A model generated the notes under the pieces. It did no database searches. It saw nothing but the letters and a program-made list of their open reading frames with translations, and was not told the origin of the DNA. DNA of 64,000 bases, taken from positions 1 through 64,000 of the forward strand of contig NZ_FUIC01000045.1 of the NCBI RefSeq assembly GCF_900163695.1. The letters are read 5' to 3'. Both the position numbers and the translations under genes were made by a program. Origin of the DNA: Gulosibacter sp. 10. Its GTDB lineage: Bacteria; Actinomycetota; Actinomycetes; Actinomycetales; Microbacteriaceae. Positions 19,418 through 27,386 of this stretch are shown one piece after another (position 1 is the stretch's first letter; every line of letters starts with the position of its first letter).

Positions 19418-21805
19418 GAGTTCGCGTTCGGCGCTGCGCGCGCGCCAGCGCCCGTGGAGCTCCAGGAGCGCGCAGCCGACCGCGCAGATGCCGCCGGCCG
19501 CGAACAGCACCGGGGCGTCCGGCCACGCGAAGCCGAAGAACCAGACCGTGAGCGGCGTGAACATCGCGAGCAGCAGCACGCCGATGCAGCCCAGCAGCAC
19601 CGCCGCCAGCAGCGGGCGGAACGGACGGCAGACGAGCCCGAGGACCCAGAGGCTCAGCACCGCCATGACGATGGAGGCCGCGGTCTGCTGCTGCGCGACC
19701 GTCTGCCCGTAGCGGTCGCCGAACCACGCGACCGCGAGCACTCCGGCGGTGATCACCGCCCCCGCGGGCAGCGCGAACGACAGGGCCCTGCGGAAGTAGC
19801 CCGCGATGTAGCGGCGGGAGTTCGGCAGCAGCGCGAGCACGAACGCGGGCCAGCCGATCGAGATGCCGTCGAGGAGCGAGAGCTGCCGGGGCTCGAAGGG
19901 GTACCGGACGAGCATCAGCCCGAAGATGATCGCGATGAGGAACGCCCAGGCGGTCTTCGCCAGGTACAGCATGGACAGCCGCTCCACGTTCGCGATCGCC
20001 TGCCGCCCCTCCAGCACCACGCTCGGGAGCGCCTCGAACTGGTTGTCGAGCAGCGTCAGCCTCGACACGGCCCGGGAGGCCCCGGAGCCGTTGCCCATCG
20101 CGATGCCGAGGTCCGACTCCTTGAGGGCGAGCACGTCGTTGACGCCGTCGCCGGTCATCGCCACCACGTGCCCCTTGGCCTGCAGCGCCTGCACCATCTG
20201 GCGCTTCTGCACGGGGGTCACCCGGCCGAACACGTGGTTGTCCTCCATGACCTCGCCGAGCAGCTCCGGGTCGTCCGGCAGCGTGCGCGAGTCGATGCCG
20301 GTCTCGTCCGCCCCGATGAGCCCCGCCTCCCGGGCGACCGCGGTCACGGTGCGGGGATCGTCACCGGAGATCACCCGCAGCGAGACGCCCTCCTCGTGGA
20401 AGTAGCGGATCGTCTCGGCGGCATCCGCCCGGATGCGCTCCCGCAGCGAGAGCACGAGCACGCCCCGCCGCTCCGCCGGGAGCGCCGCGGCCCGGGACGC
20501 GGCCGTCGTGAGGCCCTCCGCGTCGTGGCAGAGCGCGACCACGCGGAGCCCGGCGCTGCTGAGCCGCTCGACCTCCTCGAGGAGCTCCGCGTCGCGGTCC
20601 GGCTGGAGGACGATGTCGGGTGCGCCCAGGATCCAGGTGCCGGGGGCTTCCGCACCCTCGAGGCTCAGCGCCGACCACTTCCGTTGCGAGTCGAACGGGA
20701 TCGCCGTCGCGACGGGGCGCGCGAGGCCCGCGCCGTACTCCTCGACGAGACTGCGCGCGGTCTCGTTCGCGCCCTCGTCCGCGGCGAAGGAGGCCAGCGC
20801 GTGCCGCCACCCCGGCGCCGGATCCGGGCCGGGGTGCGTGTCGCCGTAGGCCACCCCGCCCTCGGTGAGCGTGCCCGTCTTGTCGAAGCACAGCACGTCC
20901 ACGCGCGCGAGCCCCTCGACCGCGTGGAGCTCCTGGACGAGCACCTTCTTGCGCCCGAGCTTGAGCGCCCCAGCCGCGAACGCGACGGAGGTCATGAGCA
21001 GCAGGCCGAGGGGCACGAGCGCGATGGCCGCCGCCACGGCGCCGACCGCGGCCTCCCGCCAGGCGCCCGTCTCGATCGCCGCCTCCCAGCCGCCGAACGC
21101 CTGGATCTGGCCGTTCACGACGATGAGCAGCACCGGCAGCAGCAGCCACGCGACCAGGCGCAGCACCCGGTTGAGGCCGTTGCGGATCTCCGAGTTGACG
21201 AGCGAGAACCGCTTGGCCTCGGCCGTCAGCTTCGCGGCGAAGGACTCCCCGCCCACGCGCTCGAGCGTGGCCGTGGCGCTGCCCGCGACGACGATGGCGC
21301 CCGACAGCAGGGCGGCGCCCTCGGGCTTGTCGACCGCGTCCTCCTCCCCGGTCAGGAGCGACTCGTCGACCTGCAGGCCCGTCGCGGTCTCCACCCGGGC
21401 GTCCGCGGGGATCTGGTCGCCGGCGCGCAGCGCGATGAGGTCGCCGACGACGAGCTCGTCGCGGTGCAGGTCGACGAGTCCCCCGCTGCGGTACGCCTTG
21501 GCGTGCGGGGCGCTGAGCACCCGCAGGTTGTCGAGCTGGCGCTTGGCGGAGTACTCCTGCCAGACGCCGATGATCGAGTTCGCGACGGCGGAGAAGCCGA
21601 AGATCGCGTCCTGCCACCGGCCGAGCACCGCGAGCAGCGTGAAGCAGGCCAGCACGATGCCGTTGAAGAGGGTGAACACGTTCGCCCGCAGGATCTCCCA
21701 CATCGACCGGCTCGTGCTGGTGGGCAGGACGTTGGAGCCGTGCTCCGCCCGCGAGCGCGCAACCTGGTCGTCGTCGAGGCCCTTCGGGCGGGTTTCGGTA
21801 GTCAC
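19406..21805 (-). CDS. P-type cation ATPase (CtpE-like)
   Basis: An ATP-driven membrane cation transporter of 799 residues. The A-domain loop reads TGEED (152-156), the phosphorylated aspartate is D308 in DKTGTLT, and the hinge is GDGVND (552-557). Helix pairs occur at about 42-85 and 215-280, with six helices at the C-terminus. The M4 motif reads PLGL (265-268), where CtpE and other calcium-type pumps usually have PEGL. The closest named relative I recognise is mycobacterial CtpE (calcium uptake), so the ion is uncertain. It starts at GTG, 9 bases after the SseB gene, at the end of the histidine run. Confidence 0.85.
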   Translation of the reverse strand: MTTETRPKGLDDDQVARSRAEHGSNVLPTSTSRSMWEILRANVFTLFNGIVLACFTLLAVLGRWQDAIFGFSAVANSIIGVWQEYSAKRQLDNLRVLSAPHAKAYRSGGLVDLHRDELVVGDLIALRAGDQIPADARVETATGLQVDESLLTGEEDAVDKPEGAALLSGAIVVAGSATATLERVGGESFAAKLTAEAKRFSLVNSEIRNGLNRVLRLVAWLLLPVLLIVVNGQIQAFGGWEAAIETGAWREAAVGAVAAAIALVPLGLLLMTSVAFAAGALKLGRKKVLVQELHAVEGLARVDVLCFDKTGTLTEGGVAYGDTHPGPDPAPGWRHALASFAADEGANETARSLVEEYGAGLARPVATAIPFDSQRKWSALSLEGAEAPGTWILGAPDIVLQPDRDAELLEEVERLSSAGLRVVALCHDAEGLTTAASRAAALPAERRGVLVLSLRERIRADAAETIRYFHEEGVSLRVISGDDPRTVTAVAREAGLIGADETGIDSRTLPDDPELLGEVMEDNHVFGRVTPVQKRQMVQALQAKGHVVAMTGDGVNDVLALKESDLGIAMGNGSGASRAVSRLTLLDNQFEALPSVVLEGRQAIANVERLSMLYLAKTAWAFLIAIIFGLMLVRYPFEPRQLSLLDGISIGWPAFVLALLPNSRRYIAGYFRRALSFALPAGAVITAGVLAVAWFGDRYGQTVAQQQTAASIVMAVLSLWVLGLVCRPFRPLLAAVLLGCIGVLLLAMFTPLTVWFFGFAWPDAPVLFAAGGICAVGCALLELHGRWRARSAERELAGR

Positions 21806-21814
21806 CCGTCGAGA

Positions 21815-22669
21815 TTAGCGACGTCGGCGACGCCCGAACAATCCTGCGCGAGGCGTGCGGGCATCCTTCGAAGGTAGGGGGTCGCGGCGCACCCGATCCA
21901 CTCGCAGGACCAGCGAGTCGACCCGTCGCACGAGCTCCTCGGAGCCGGCGAGCAGCCGCTGCACCGTCTCGAGCACCTCCCGCTGCGCGTCCTGCTCGAG
22001 CTCCTCGTCGAGCTGCACCGCGAAGACGAGCTCCGGGCCGGCGAAGACGCAGCCCGGGTCGCCCGGCAGCAGGTCGATGCCGAGGATGCGGTCGTCGGCC
22101 GCGAGCACGGAGCGCGCGATGCGCATGACCTCGGCGTCCTGCCAGGGCAGCTCGTACTCCGCCGCCTGCGAGATCGCCCAGACCGCGGGGCGGCGCACGA
22201 CGAACTCGGTCTCCTCGCTGCCGGGATCGAGGATGAGCAGCTCGTTCCCCTCGTCCACGGCGGCGAGAGCGGCGCGGCGCGAGTCCACCGGCACCGGACG
22301 CGCCGCGGCGTCCCAGCGCCGCATGGCGTCGACCGAGGAGAACACCGGCACGACGCCGCGGCCGTCGGGCGCCTTGACCGTGACGATGGACAGGTCCGCG
22401 GACTTGTCGACCTTCACGCCCTGCTCGTTCTCGCCCTCCTCGCCGAGCTCGGCGACGAGCGGCACCAGCAGCCTGGTCTCGCGCAGGGCGTCCACCACGG
22501 CGCTCGGGGAGGCCTCCCCCGCCCGAAACGCGCGCAGCGCGCCGCCCAGCGCGACCGGCGTCGAGCCGTCGTCGTCCTGCCAGGGGTTCTCGCCGAACGT
22601 CCGTCCCTCCCACGGCTGCCCGGCCGAGTCGGTCAGACCGGCGCGGAGGTGCGGTGGGAGCTCGGGCAT
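21815..22669 (-). CDS. SseB family protein
   Basis: A 284-residue cytoplasmic protein with an SseB N-terminal-like domain (about 55-190: LLVPLVAEL, VPVFSSVDAMRRW, LLILDPGSEE). The function is unknown; SseB-like proteins often sit next to hisA/priA in actinobacteria, as here, with only three bases between the priA stop and this ATG. The C-terminal 40 or so residues are basic (VRRVDSLVLRV and a final RRRRR run). The co-transcription with histidine genes and the P-type ATPase is by position, and no functional link is evident. Confidence 0.75.
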   Translation of the reverse strand: MPELPPHLRAGLTDSAGQPWEGRTFGENPWQDDDGSTPVALGGALRAFRAGEASPSAVVDALRETRLLVPLVAELGEEGENEQGVKVDKSADLSIVTVKAPDGRGVVPVFSSVDAMRRWDAAARPVPVDSRRAALAAVDEGNELLILDPGSEETEFVVRRPAVWAISQAAEYELPWQDAEVMRIARSVLAADDRILGIDLLPGDPGCVFAGPELVFAVQLDEELEQDAQREVLETVQRLLAGSEELVRRVDSLVLRVDRVRRDPLPSKDARTPRAGLFGRRRRR

Positions 22670-22672
22670 CGG

Positions 22673-23422
22673 CTAGCGTCCCGCGACGTCGAGCGCTTCG
22701 CGCAGCGTGAAGGCCCCGGAGTAGAGCGCCTTGCCCACGATCGCGCCCTCGACTCCGAGCGGCACGAGCTCGCGGAGGGCCGCGATGTCGTCGAGGCAGG
22801 AGACCCCGCCGGAGGCGACGACCGGACGGTCCGTGCGCTCGGCCACCTGCTCGAGGAGCGCCAGGTTCGGGCCCTTGAGCGTGCCGTCCTTCTTGACGTC
22901 GGTCACGACGTAGCGGGCGCAGTCGGCGGACTCGAGCCGGTCGAGCACCTCCCAGAGGTTGCCGCCGTCGCGGGTCCAGCCGCGGGCCGCGAGCGTGGTC
23001 CCGCGCACATCGAGTCCCACCGCGATGAGCTCGCCGTAGGTGCTGATGACGCTCGCCGCCCACTCGGGGTTCTCGAGCGCGGCCGTGCCGAGGTTGATGC
23101 GCTTGACGCCCATCTCGACCGCGGCCTCGAGCGACTCGTCGTCGCGGATCCCGCCGGAGAGCTCCACCTGCACCCGCTCGCCGAGCGATTCGATCACCCG
23201 GCGGATGACCGCGCGGTTGTCGCCGCGGCCGAAGGCGGCGTCGAGGTCGACGAGGTGAATCCATTCGGCGCCCTGGTCGGCCCAGTCGGCCGCCGCGTCC
23301 ACCGGGTCGCCGTAGGACGTCGCCGAATCGGCCTCGCCCTGCACGAGGCGCACGGCCTTGCCGTCCGCCACGTCCACTGCCGGGAACAGCGTAAGCGCCG
23401 GCGAATCGTTGAATTCACTCAC
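22673..23422 (-). CDS. priA: Bifunctional HisA/TrpF isomerase PriA
   Basis: TIM-barrel enzyme for the ProFAR isomerase step of histidine synthesis and, in actinobacteria, the PRA isomerase step of tryptophan synthesis. It has 249 residues with the two phosphate-binding half-barrel repeats (LSGGIRDD and [11 protein letters not shown]) and the expected catalytic aspartates in PAVDV (D17) and TDVKKDGT. Bifunctionality is inferred from the lineage. The start is GTG at 23422 behind AAGGA. An intergenic stretch of about 110 bases with an 8-bp hairpin (23476-23498) separates it from hisH. Confidence 0.92.
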   Translation of the reverse strand: MSEFNDSPALTLFPAVDVADGKAVRLVQGEADSATSYGDPVDAAADWADQGAEWIHLVDLDAAFGRGDNRAVIRRVIESLGERVQVELSGGIRDDESLEAAVEMGVKRINLGTAALENPEWAASVISTYGELIAVGLDVRGTTLAARGWTRDGGNLWEVLDRLESADCARYVVTDVKKDGTLKGPNLALLEQVAERTDRPVVASGGVSCLDDIAALRELVPLGVEGAIVGKALYSGAFTLREALDVAGR

Positions 23423-23532
23423 TGGTCATCCTTGGGTTCGAGATCGAGGGCGGGAACCGCCCTCCTGCTGAAGGGGGCGGGCGCGTTGGACGCCCGCCGA
23501 CCGCATCAGCGTAGTGGGGAGCCCGGGCGGAA

Positions 23533-24276
23533 TCAAAGCGCGGCGAGCCAGTTCCGCAGCAGCGCGATCCCGGCCGCCCCCGATTTCTCGGGGTGGAACT
23601 GCGTGGCGGTCAGCGCGCCGTTCTCCACGGCCGCGAGGAAGGGCTCGCCGTAGGTGCTGTGCGTGCGCACGATCGACACCGCGTGGGGGATGATCTCGTC
23701 GAGCTCGAGCCTCGTGGCGGCGTAGGAGTGCACGAAGTAGAAGCGCTCGTCCTCGATGCCCCGGAAGAGCGCGGTGCCCTCCCCCGGCGTCACGGTGTTC
23801 CAGCCCATGTGCGGCAGCCTCTCGGCGCGCACCCGCCGCACGACGCCCGGCCACTGCCCGAGCCCCGCGGTGCCGGGCCGCTCCTGCTCCGGATAGTCGT
23901 CCCACCAGAACGAGTCGGCGTTCTCGGCGTGCACCCGGCCGCGGGCGTCGCCGGCCTCGACGAGCGGCGCCTCGGCCACCTCGTCGGCGCCCTCCAGCCC
24001 CCGCTCGAACATGACCTGCATGCCGACGCAGATGCCCATCACGGCCTTGCCCCCGGCGAGCCGCTGATCGATGATGCGCGGCCCGTCGGCGCGGTCGAGG
24101 CCCGCCATGACCGAGGCGAAGCTGCCGACGCCGGGCACGAGCAGGCCGTCGGCGGCGAGCGCCGCGGCGGGGTCGCTCGTGAGCGAGACCGATGCTCCCG
24201 CGTGCTCGAGCGCCTTGGCCGCGGAGTGGACGTTGCCGAATCCGTAGTCGAAGACGACGACCGAGGGGCGGGTCAC
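23533..24276 (-). CDS. hisH: Imidazole glycerol phosphate synthase, glutaminase subunit
   Basis: Releases ammonia from glutamine for HisF. The class I amidotransferase triad is visible: C83 in GICVGMQ, H228 and E230 in QFHPE. The 247-residue length exceeds the usual 200-210 because of an insertion at about residues 98-135 between the nucleophile elbow and GLGQWPG. The start is GTG at 24276, overlapping the hisB stop (GTGA). The frame stays open upstream to 25599, but that is a shadow over hisB and hisC. hisF is not in the window. Confidence 0.94.
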   Translation of the reverse strand: MTRPSVVVFDYGFGNVHSAAKALEHAGASVSLTSDPAAALAADGLLVPGVGSFASVMAGLDRADGPRIIDQRLAGGKAVMGICVGMQVMFERGLEGADEVAEAPLVEAGDARGRVHAENADSFWWDDYPEQERPGTAGLGQWPGVVRRVRAERLPHMGWNTVTPGEGTALFRGIEDERFYFVHSYAATRLELDEIIPHAVSIVRTHSTYGEPFLAAVENGALTATQFHPEKSGAAGIALLRNWLAAL

Positions 24277-24878
24277 AGGGCGCCCTTCGTGGACGGCACG
24301 CCCACGACCTCCGGGTCGCGGCGCTTCGCCGCCCGGAACGCCCGCGCGAAGGCCTTGAACTCGGCCTCGGCGATGTGGTGCGGGTCGCGGCCCTCGAGCA
24401 CGCGCAGGTGCACCGTCAGCCCGGCGTGGAAGGTGATGGCCTCGAACACGTGACGGACCATGGAGCCCGTGAAGTGCCCCCCGATGCGGTGCAGCGAGAA
24501 GCCCTCGGGCTCGCCGGAGTGCACGAGGTAGGGCCGGCCCGAGACGTCCACCACGCACTGCGCGAGCGCCTCGTCCAGCGGCACGAGGGCGTCGCCGTAG
24601 CGGCCGATGCCGCGCTTGTCCCCCAGCGCCTCGCGGATCGCCTCGCCGAGGACGATGCCGGTGTCCTCGATCGTGTGGTGCTCGTCGATGTGCACGTCGC
24701 CGACCGAGCGCACCGTCAGATCGCTGAGGGAGTGCTTGGCGAAGGCGGTGAGCATGTGGTCGAAGAACGGGACCCCCGTATCGATGTCGGATGCGCCGGT
24801 GCCGTCGAGATCGATCGTGATCTCGACCTTCGACTCGCTGGTCCCGCGAGTCGCCGTCGCGGTGCGCGCCTCGGTCAT
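24273..24878 (-). CDS. hisB: Imidazoleglycerol-phosphate dehydratase
   Basis: Manganese enzyme for the seventh step of histidine synthesis; monofunctional, 201 residues, with no phosphatase domain. The metal-binding motifs FDHML (39-43), [10 protein letters not shown] and [12 protein letters not shown] are present. The ATG at 24878 has AGGAGG seven bases upstream, and the gene lies 12 bases after hisC. The stop codon overlaps the hisH start. Confidence 0.97.
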   Translation of the reverse strand: MTEARTATATRGTSESKVEITIDLDGTGASDIDTGVPFFDHMLTAFAKHSLSDLTVRSVGDVHIDEHHTIEDTGIVLGEAIREALGDKRGIGRYGDALVPLDEALAQCVVDVSGRPYLVHSGEPEGFSLHRIGGHFTGSMVRHVFEAITFHAGLTVHLRVLEGRDPHHIAEAEFKAFARAFRAAKRRDPEVVGVPSTKGAL

Positions 24879-24890
24879 GTTGCAGCCTCC

Positions 24891-25988
24891 TTAGGCCTTG
24901 AGCTCCGGTCGCTCGCGAGTGATCTCGGCGAGCGCTTCGAGGAAGAGCGTGGTCTCGGATTCCGTGCCGGCGGTGACCCGCAGGCAGCCGGGGATCCCGT
25001 TGTCGCGGATGAGGATGCTCCGGCGGTAGAACTCCTGGAACATCGCGGCCGGGTCGGCGACCCCGCCGAACATCACGAAGTTGGCCGCGGAACGGTAGAC
25101 CCGGTACCCGAGCGCCGCGATCTCCGTCACGAGCCGGTCGCGCTGCGCCCGGATGAGATCGACCTGCGAGAGCATGACGTCGCTGAACTCGAGCGCGCCG
25201 CAGGCGGCGGCCTGCGTGATCGCGGAGAGGTGGTACGGCAGCCGGACGAGGCGCACCGCGTCGGCGATCACCGGGTCGGCCGCGAAGTAGCCGAGCCGCG
25301 CGCCCGCGTAGGCGAAGGCCTTGGACATCGTCCGCGAGACCACGAGCCGCGGGCGCCCGGGCAGCAGCTCGAGCGCGGAGGGCATCCCGTCGGGGCGGAA
25401 CTCGCCGTAGGCCTCGTCGACGACGACGAGGCCGTCGGCCGCCTCGTAGGCCGCCCGGATGGTCTCGAGCGAGAGGGGCGTGCCCGTCGGGTTGTTGGGG
25501 CTGCACAGGAGCAGCACGTCGGGCCGGTGCGCGAGCACGGCCCGGCGGGCGCTCTCCGGCGAGAGCTCGAAGTCCTCGTCGCGCTCCGCGGCGATCCACT
25601 CGCTGCCCACCCCCTGAGCAAGCAGGGAGTACATGGAGTAGGTCGGCCCGAAGCCCATGACCGTCCGGCCCGGCCCCGCGAAGACCTGCAGCAGCTGCTG
25701 CAGGACCTCGTTGGAGCCGTTCGCGGCCCAGACCTGCTCGGAGACGATGCCCCCGCCGAGGTACGCCGCGAGGCGCTCCCGCAGCTCCGAGAACTCGCGA
25801 TCGGGGTACCGGTTGAGCCCCGGGAGGGACCGCGCGATCTTCTGGATGACGTTGGTGGCGACCGCCTCGGGGACCGGATACGGGTTCTCGTTCACGTTGA
25901 TCGAGACGCGCACCTCTTCTTGGGGCGCGCCGTAGGGGCGCTTGCCGCGCAGATCGTCGCGGAGGGGAAGATCGTCGAGAGAAGTCAC
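24891..25988 (-). CDS. hisC: Histidinol-phosphate aminotransferase
   Basis: PLP enzyme that makes histidinol phosphate. It has 365 residues with the fold-type I signatures NENPYPVP (33-40), SPNNPTGT (163-170), DEAYGEF (191-197) and the PLP lysine K223 in SRTMSKAFAYAGARLG. The start is GTG at 25988. It is the first gene of the leftward hisC-hisB-hisH-priA-sseB-ATPase run. hisD, which often precedes hisC in actinobacteria, is absent; the upstream neighbour is the SOS-linked LysM gene. Confidence 0.95.
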   Translation of the reverse strand: MTSLDDLPLRDDLRGKRPYGAPQEEVRVSINVNENPYPVPEAVATNVIQKIARSLPGLNRYPDREFSELRERLAAYLGGGIVSEQVWAANGSNEVLQQLLQVFAGPGRTVMGFGPTYSMYSLLAQGVGSEWIAAERDEDFELSPESARRAVLAHRPDVLLLCSPNNPTGTPLSLETIRAAYEAADGLVVVDEAYGEFRPDGMPSALELLPGRPRLVVSRTMSKAFAYAGARLGYFAADPVIADAVRLVRLPYHLSAITQAAACGALEFSDVMLSQVDLIRAQRDRLVTEIAALGYRVYRSAANFVMFGGVADPAAMFQEFYRRSILIRDNGIPGCLRVTAGTESETTLFLEALAEITRERPELKA

Positions 25989-26036
25989 CTGGACATCCTA
26001 GACGGCGCGCCCCTCCCGCGGATCCGGCCGACGCCC

Positions 26037-26399
26037 CTAGAGGTTCGGCAGCGCGAGCTGCTGGCCGGCCTGGAGCGTGGCCGAGGGCAGGGCGTTGAGC
26101 CGCATGATCTCCGCGACCACGTCGCGGACGTCGCCGTCCACGCCCATCCCGGCGGCGATGTCCCAGAGGGTCTCGCCGGGGAGCACAGTGTGCGATTCGA
26201 ACTCCTCGACGGCGCCCGCGAGCGGCCGGTCGTCGCCCGCGAGGGCGCTGGGCGCCTGGGCGGCGATCAGCCCGATGCCGAGCCCGAGCGGGGCCAGCAG
26301 GAGGGCCGCGAGTACGCGTCGACCGCGGACGGTCAGCGCGAGCGCCTTCCGAGGCTCGGCCTGACGGAGGGAGCCGCCGGTCATCGAGATTGCAGTCAT
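26037..26399 (-). CDS. SOS-linked LysM membrane protein
   Basis: A 120-residue protein with a short cytoplasmic start, one membrane segment (about 30-47) and a single LysM peptidoglycan-binding domain (about 70-118: HTVLPGETLWDIAAGMG). It starts at ATG 26399 with AAAGG seven bases upstream; the open frame extends 41 codons further into the promoter. Its place, divergent from lexA, matches mycobacterial Rv2719c/ChiZ and the corynebacterial DivS locus, which slow division after DNA damage. A near-consensus SOS box overlaps its promoter. Division inhibition is inferred from locus and domain only; there is no visible hydrolase domain. Confidence 0.85.
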   Translation of the reverse strand: MTAISMTGGSLRQAEPRKALALTVRGRRVLAALLLAPLGLGIGLIAAQAPSALAGDDRPLAGAVEEFESHTVLPGETLWDIAAGMGVDGDVRDVVAEIMRLNALPSATLQAGQQLALPNL

Positions 26400-26449
26400 G
26401 ATTTCGCCTTTCGAATGCGGTATCCGAATGTTCTTTCCGAACGCACGTT

Positions 26450-26465
26450 TCGAATCTAGCTTCGA
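26450..26465. promoter_or_regulatory. SOS box (LexA operator) of LysM gene
   Basis: Reads TCGAATCTAGCTTCGA, 10 of 12 matches to the actinobacterial consensus TCGAAC-N4-GTTCGA. It overlaps the -10 element (TAGATT, 26458-26453, minus strand) of the LysM gene. Confidence 0.8.
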
Positions 26466-26481
26466 ATATTTCGAATCACAA
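26453..26481 (-). promoter_or_regulatory. Promoter of LysM gene
   Basis: On the minus strand, TTGTGA (26481-26476) and TAGATT (26458-26453) are separated by exactly 17 bases. The expected start near 26446 leaves a leader of about 46 bases. The -10 lies inside an SOS box. Confidence 0.7.
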
Positions 26482-26512
26482 GGATTTTCTTCGATTCGAG
26501 CGCGCGACACGC

Positions 26513-26528
26513 TCGAATGCATGTTTGA
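26513..26528. promoter_or_regulatory. SOS box (LexA operator) of lexA
   Basis: Reads TCGAATGCATGTTTGA, 10 of 12 matches to the consensus, and overlaps the lexA -35 element. This fits lexA autorepression. Confidence 0.8.
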
Positions 26529-26553
26529 ACCCTTCGTTCGAGTCGACTAGAGT
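26525..26553 (+). promoter_or_regulatory. lexA promoter
   Basis: TTGAAC (26525-26530) and TAGAGT (26548-26553) with a 17-base spacer. The transcript would start near 26560, leaving about 105 bases of leader before the lexA ATG. Confidence 0.75.
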
Positions 26554-26665
26554 CGGAAACGACGTAGGACGAGAAGAACACGAGCCCCCGACATCGGGGT
26601 CTTCCGCCCCGATCGACACCCGGCCGGGACGACCGGCCGCCCACAGGAAGCCCGAGGTGCCAGCA

Positions 26666-27304
26666 ATGAAGAAGCCCATCAAGCCGCTCACCGCGAAGCA
26701 GGAGCAGGTGCTGGGCTTCATCGCCGAGCACATGCAGCGCAACCGGTACGCCCCCACGATCCGCGAGATCGGCGACGCCGTCGGCCTCGCGAGCTCCTCG
26801 TCGGTGTCGCACCAACTCGCCCAGCTCGAGAAGTACGGCTACATCCGCCGCAACTCGAATCAGGCGCGCACGATCGAACTTCTATACCAGCCGCCCGCGC
26901 CGGAGGAGGTCGAGCAGCACCTCCCCGCGGAGGCGGCCTACATCCCGCTGGTGGGCCGCATCGCGGCGGGCGCCCCGATCACCGCCGACCAGCAGGTCGA
27001 GCAGGTGGTCCCGCTGCCACGCCAGCTCGTCGGCCTCGGCGAGCTCTTCATGCTCGAGGTCTCGGGCGACTCGATGGTGGACGCCGCCATCTGCGACGGC
27101 GACTGGGTCGTCGTGCGGCAGCAGCAGACGGCGCAGAACGGGGAGATCGTCGCGGCGATGCTCGACGGCGAGGCCACCGTCAAGGTCTTCCGCCAGCGGG
27201 ACGGGCACACCTGGCTGCTCCCCCGCAACACCGCGTACGAGCCCATCCTCGGCGACGAGGCGGAGATCCTCGGCCGCGTCGTGGCCGTGCTCCGCGCCGT
27301 CTGA
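26666..27304 (+). CDS. lexA: LexA repressor
   Basis: Represses SOS genes and cleaves itself when stimulated by RecA filaments. It has 212 residues: an N-terminal winged-helix DNA-binding domain (about 5-70) and an S24 peptidase domain with the cleavage pair A101-G102 in RIAAGAP, nucleophile S136 in SGDSMVDA and lysine K173. I start at the ATG at 26666 with GAGG eight bases upstream, because the domain begins there; an earlier in-frame codon at 26525 lies in the promoter. It is regulated by its own box and converges on hflX across a terminator. Confidence 0.97.
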   Translation: MKKPIKPLTAKQEQVLGFIAEHMQRNRYAPTIREIGDAVGLASSSSVSHQLAQLEKYGYIRRNSNQARTIELLYQPPAPEEVEQHLPAEAAYIPLVGRIAAGAPITADQQVEQVVPLPRQLVGLGELFMLEVSGDSMVDAAICDGDWVVVRQQQTAQNGEIVAAMLDGEATVKVFRQRDGHTWLLPRNTAYEPILGDEAEILGRVVAVLRAV

Positions 27305-27325
27305 GCCGTTCGCGCCCGACGAGGC

Positions 27326-27363
27326 GAGCGGGCCGGAGTCGAAGGATCGACTCCGGCCCGCTC
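27326..27363. terminator. Bidirectional terminator between lexA and hflX
   Basis: A perfect 16-bp stem (27326-27341 with 27348-27363) with a six-base loop between converging genes. Confidence 0.85.
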
Positions 27364-27386
27364 CGCCGTTTCCCGGCCTCGGCCGG

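Noticed and set aside
23533-25599. An apparent HisC/HisB-HisH fusion (one open frame of 688 codons).
   Set aside because: Only the last 247 codons resemble a protein; the rest is hisB and hisC in the wrong frame. The GTG at 24276 overlapping the hisB stop is the real start.
26411-26480. Further TCGAA half-sites as extra SOS boxes.
   Set aside because: Several half-sites occur (for example 26411, 26461, 26471), but the spacing or second half is wrong; only two full boxes are supported.
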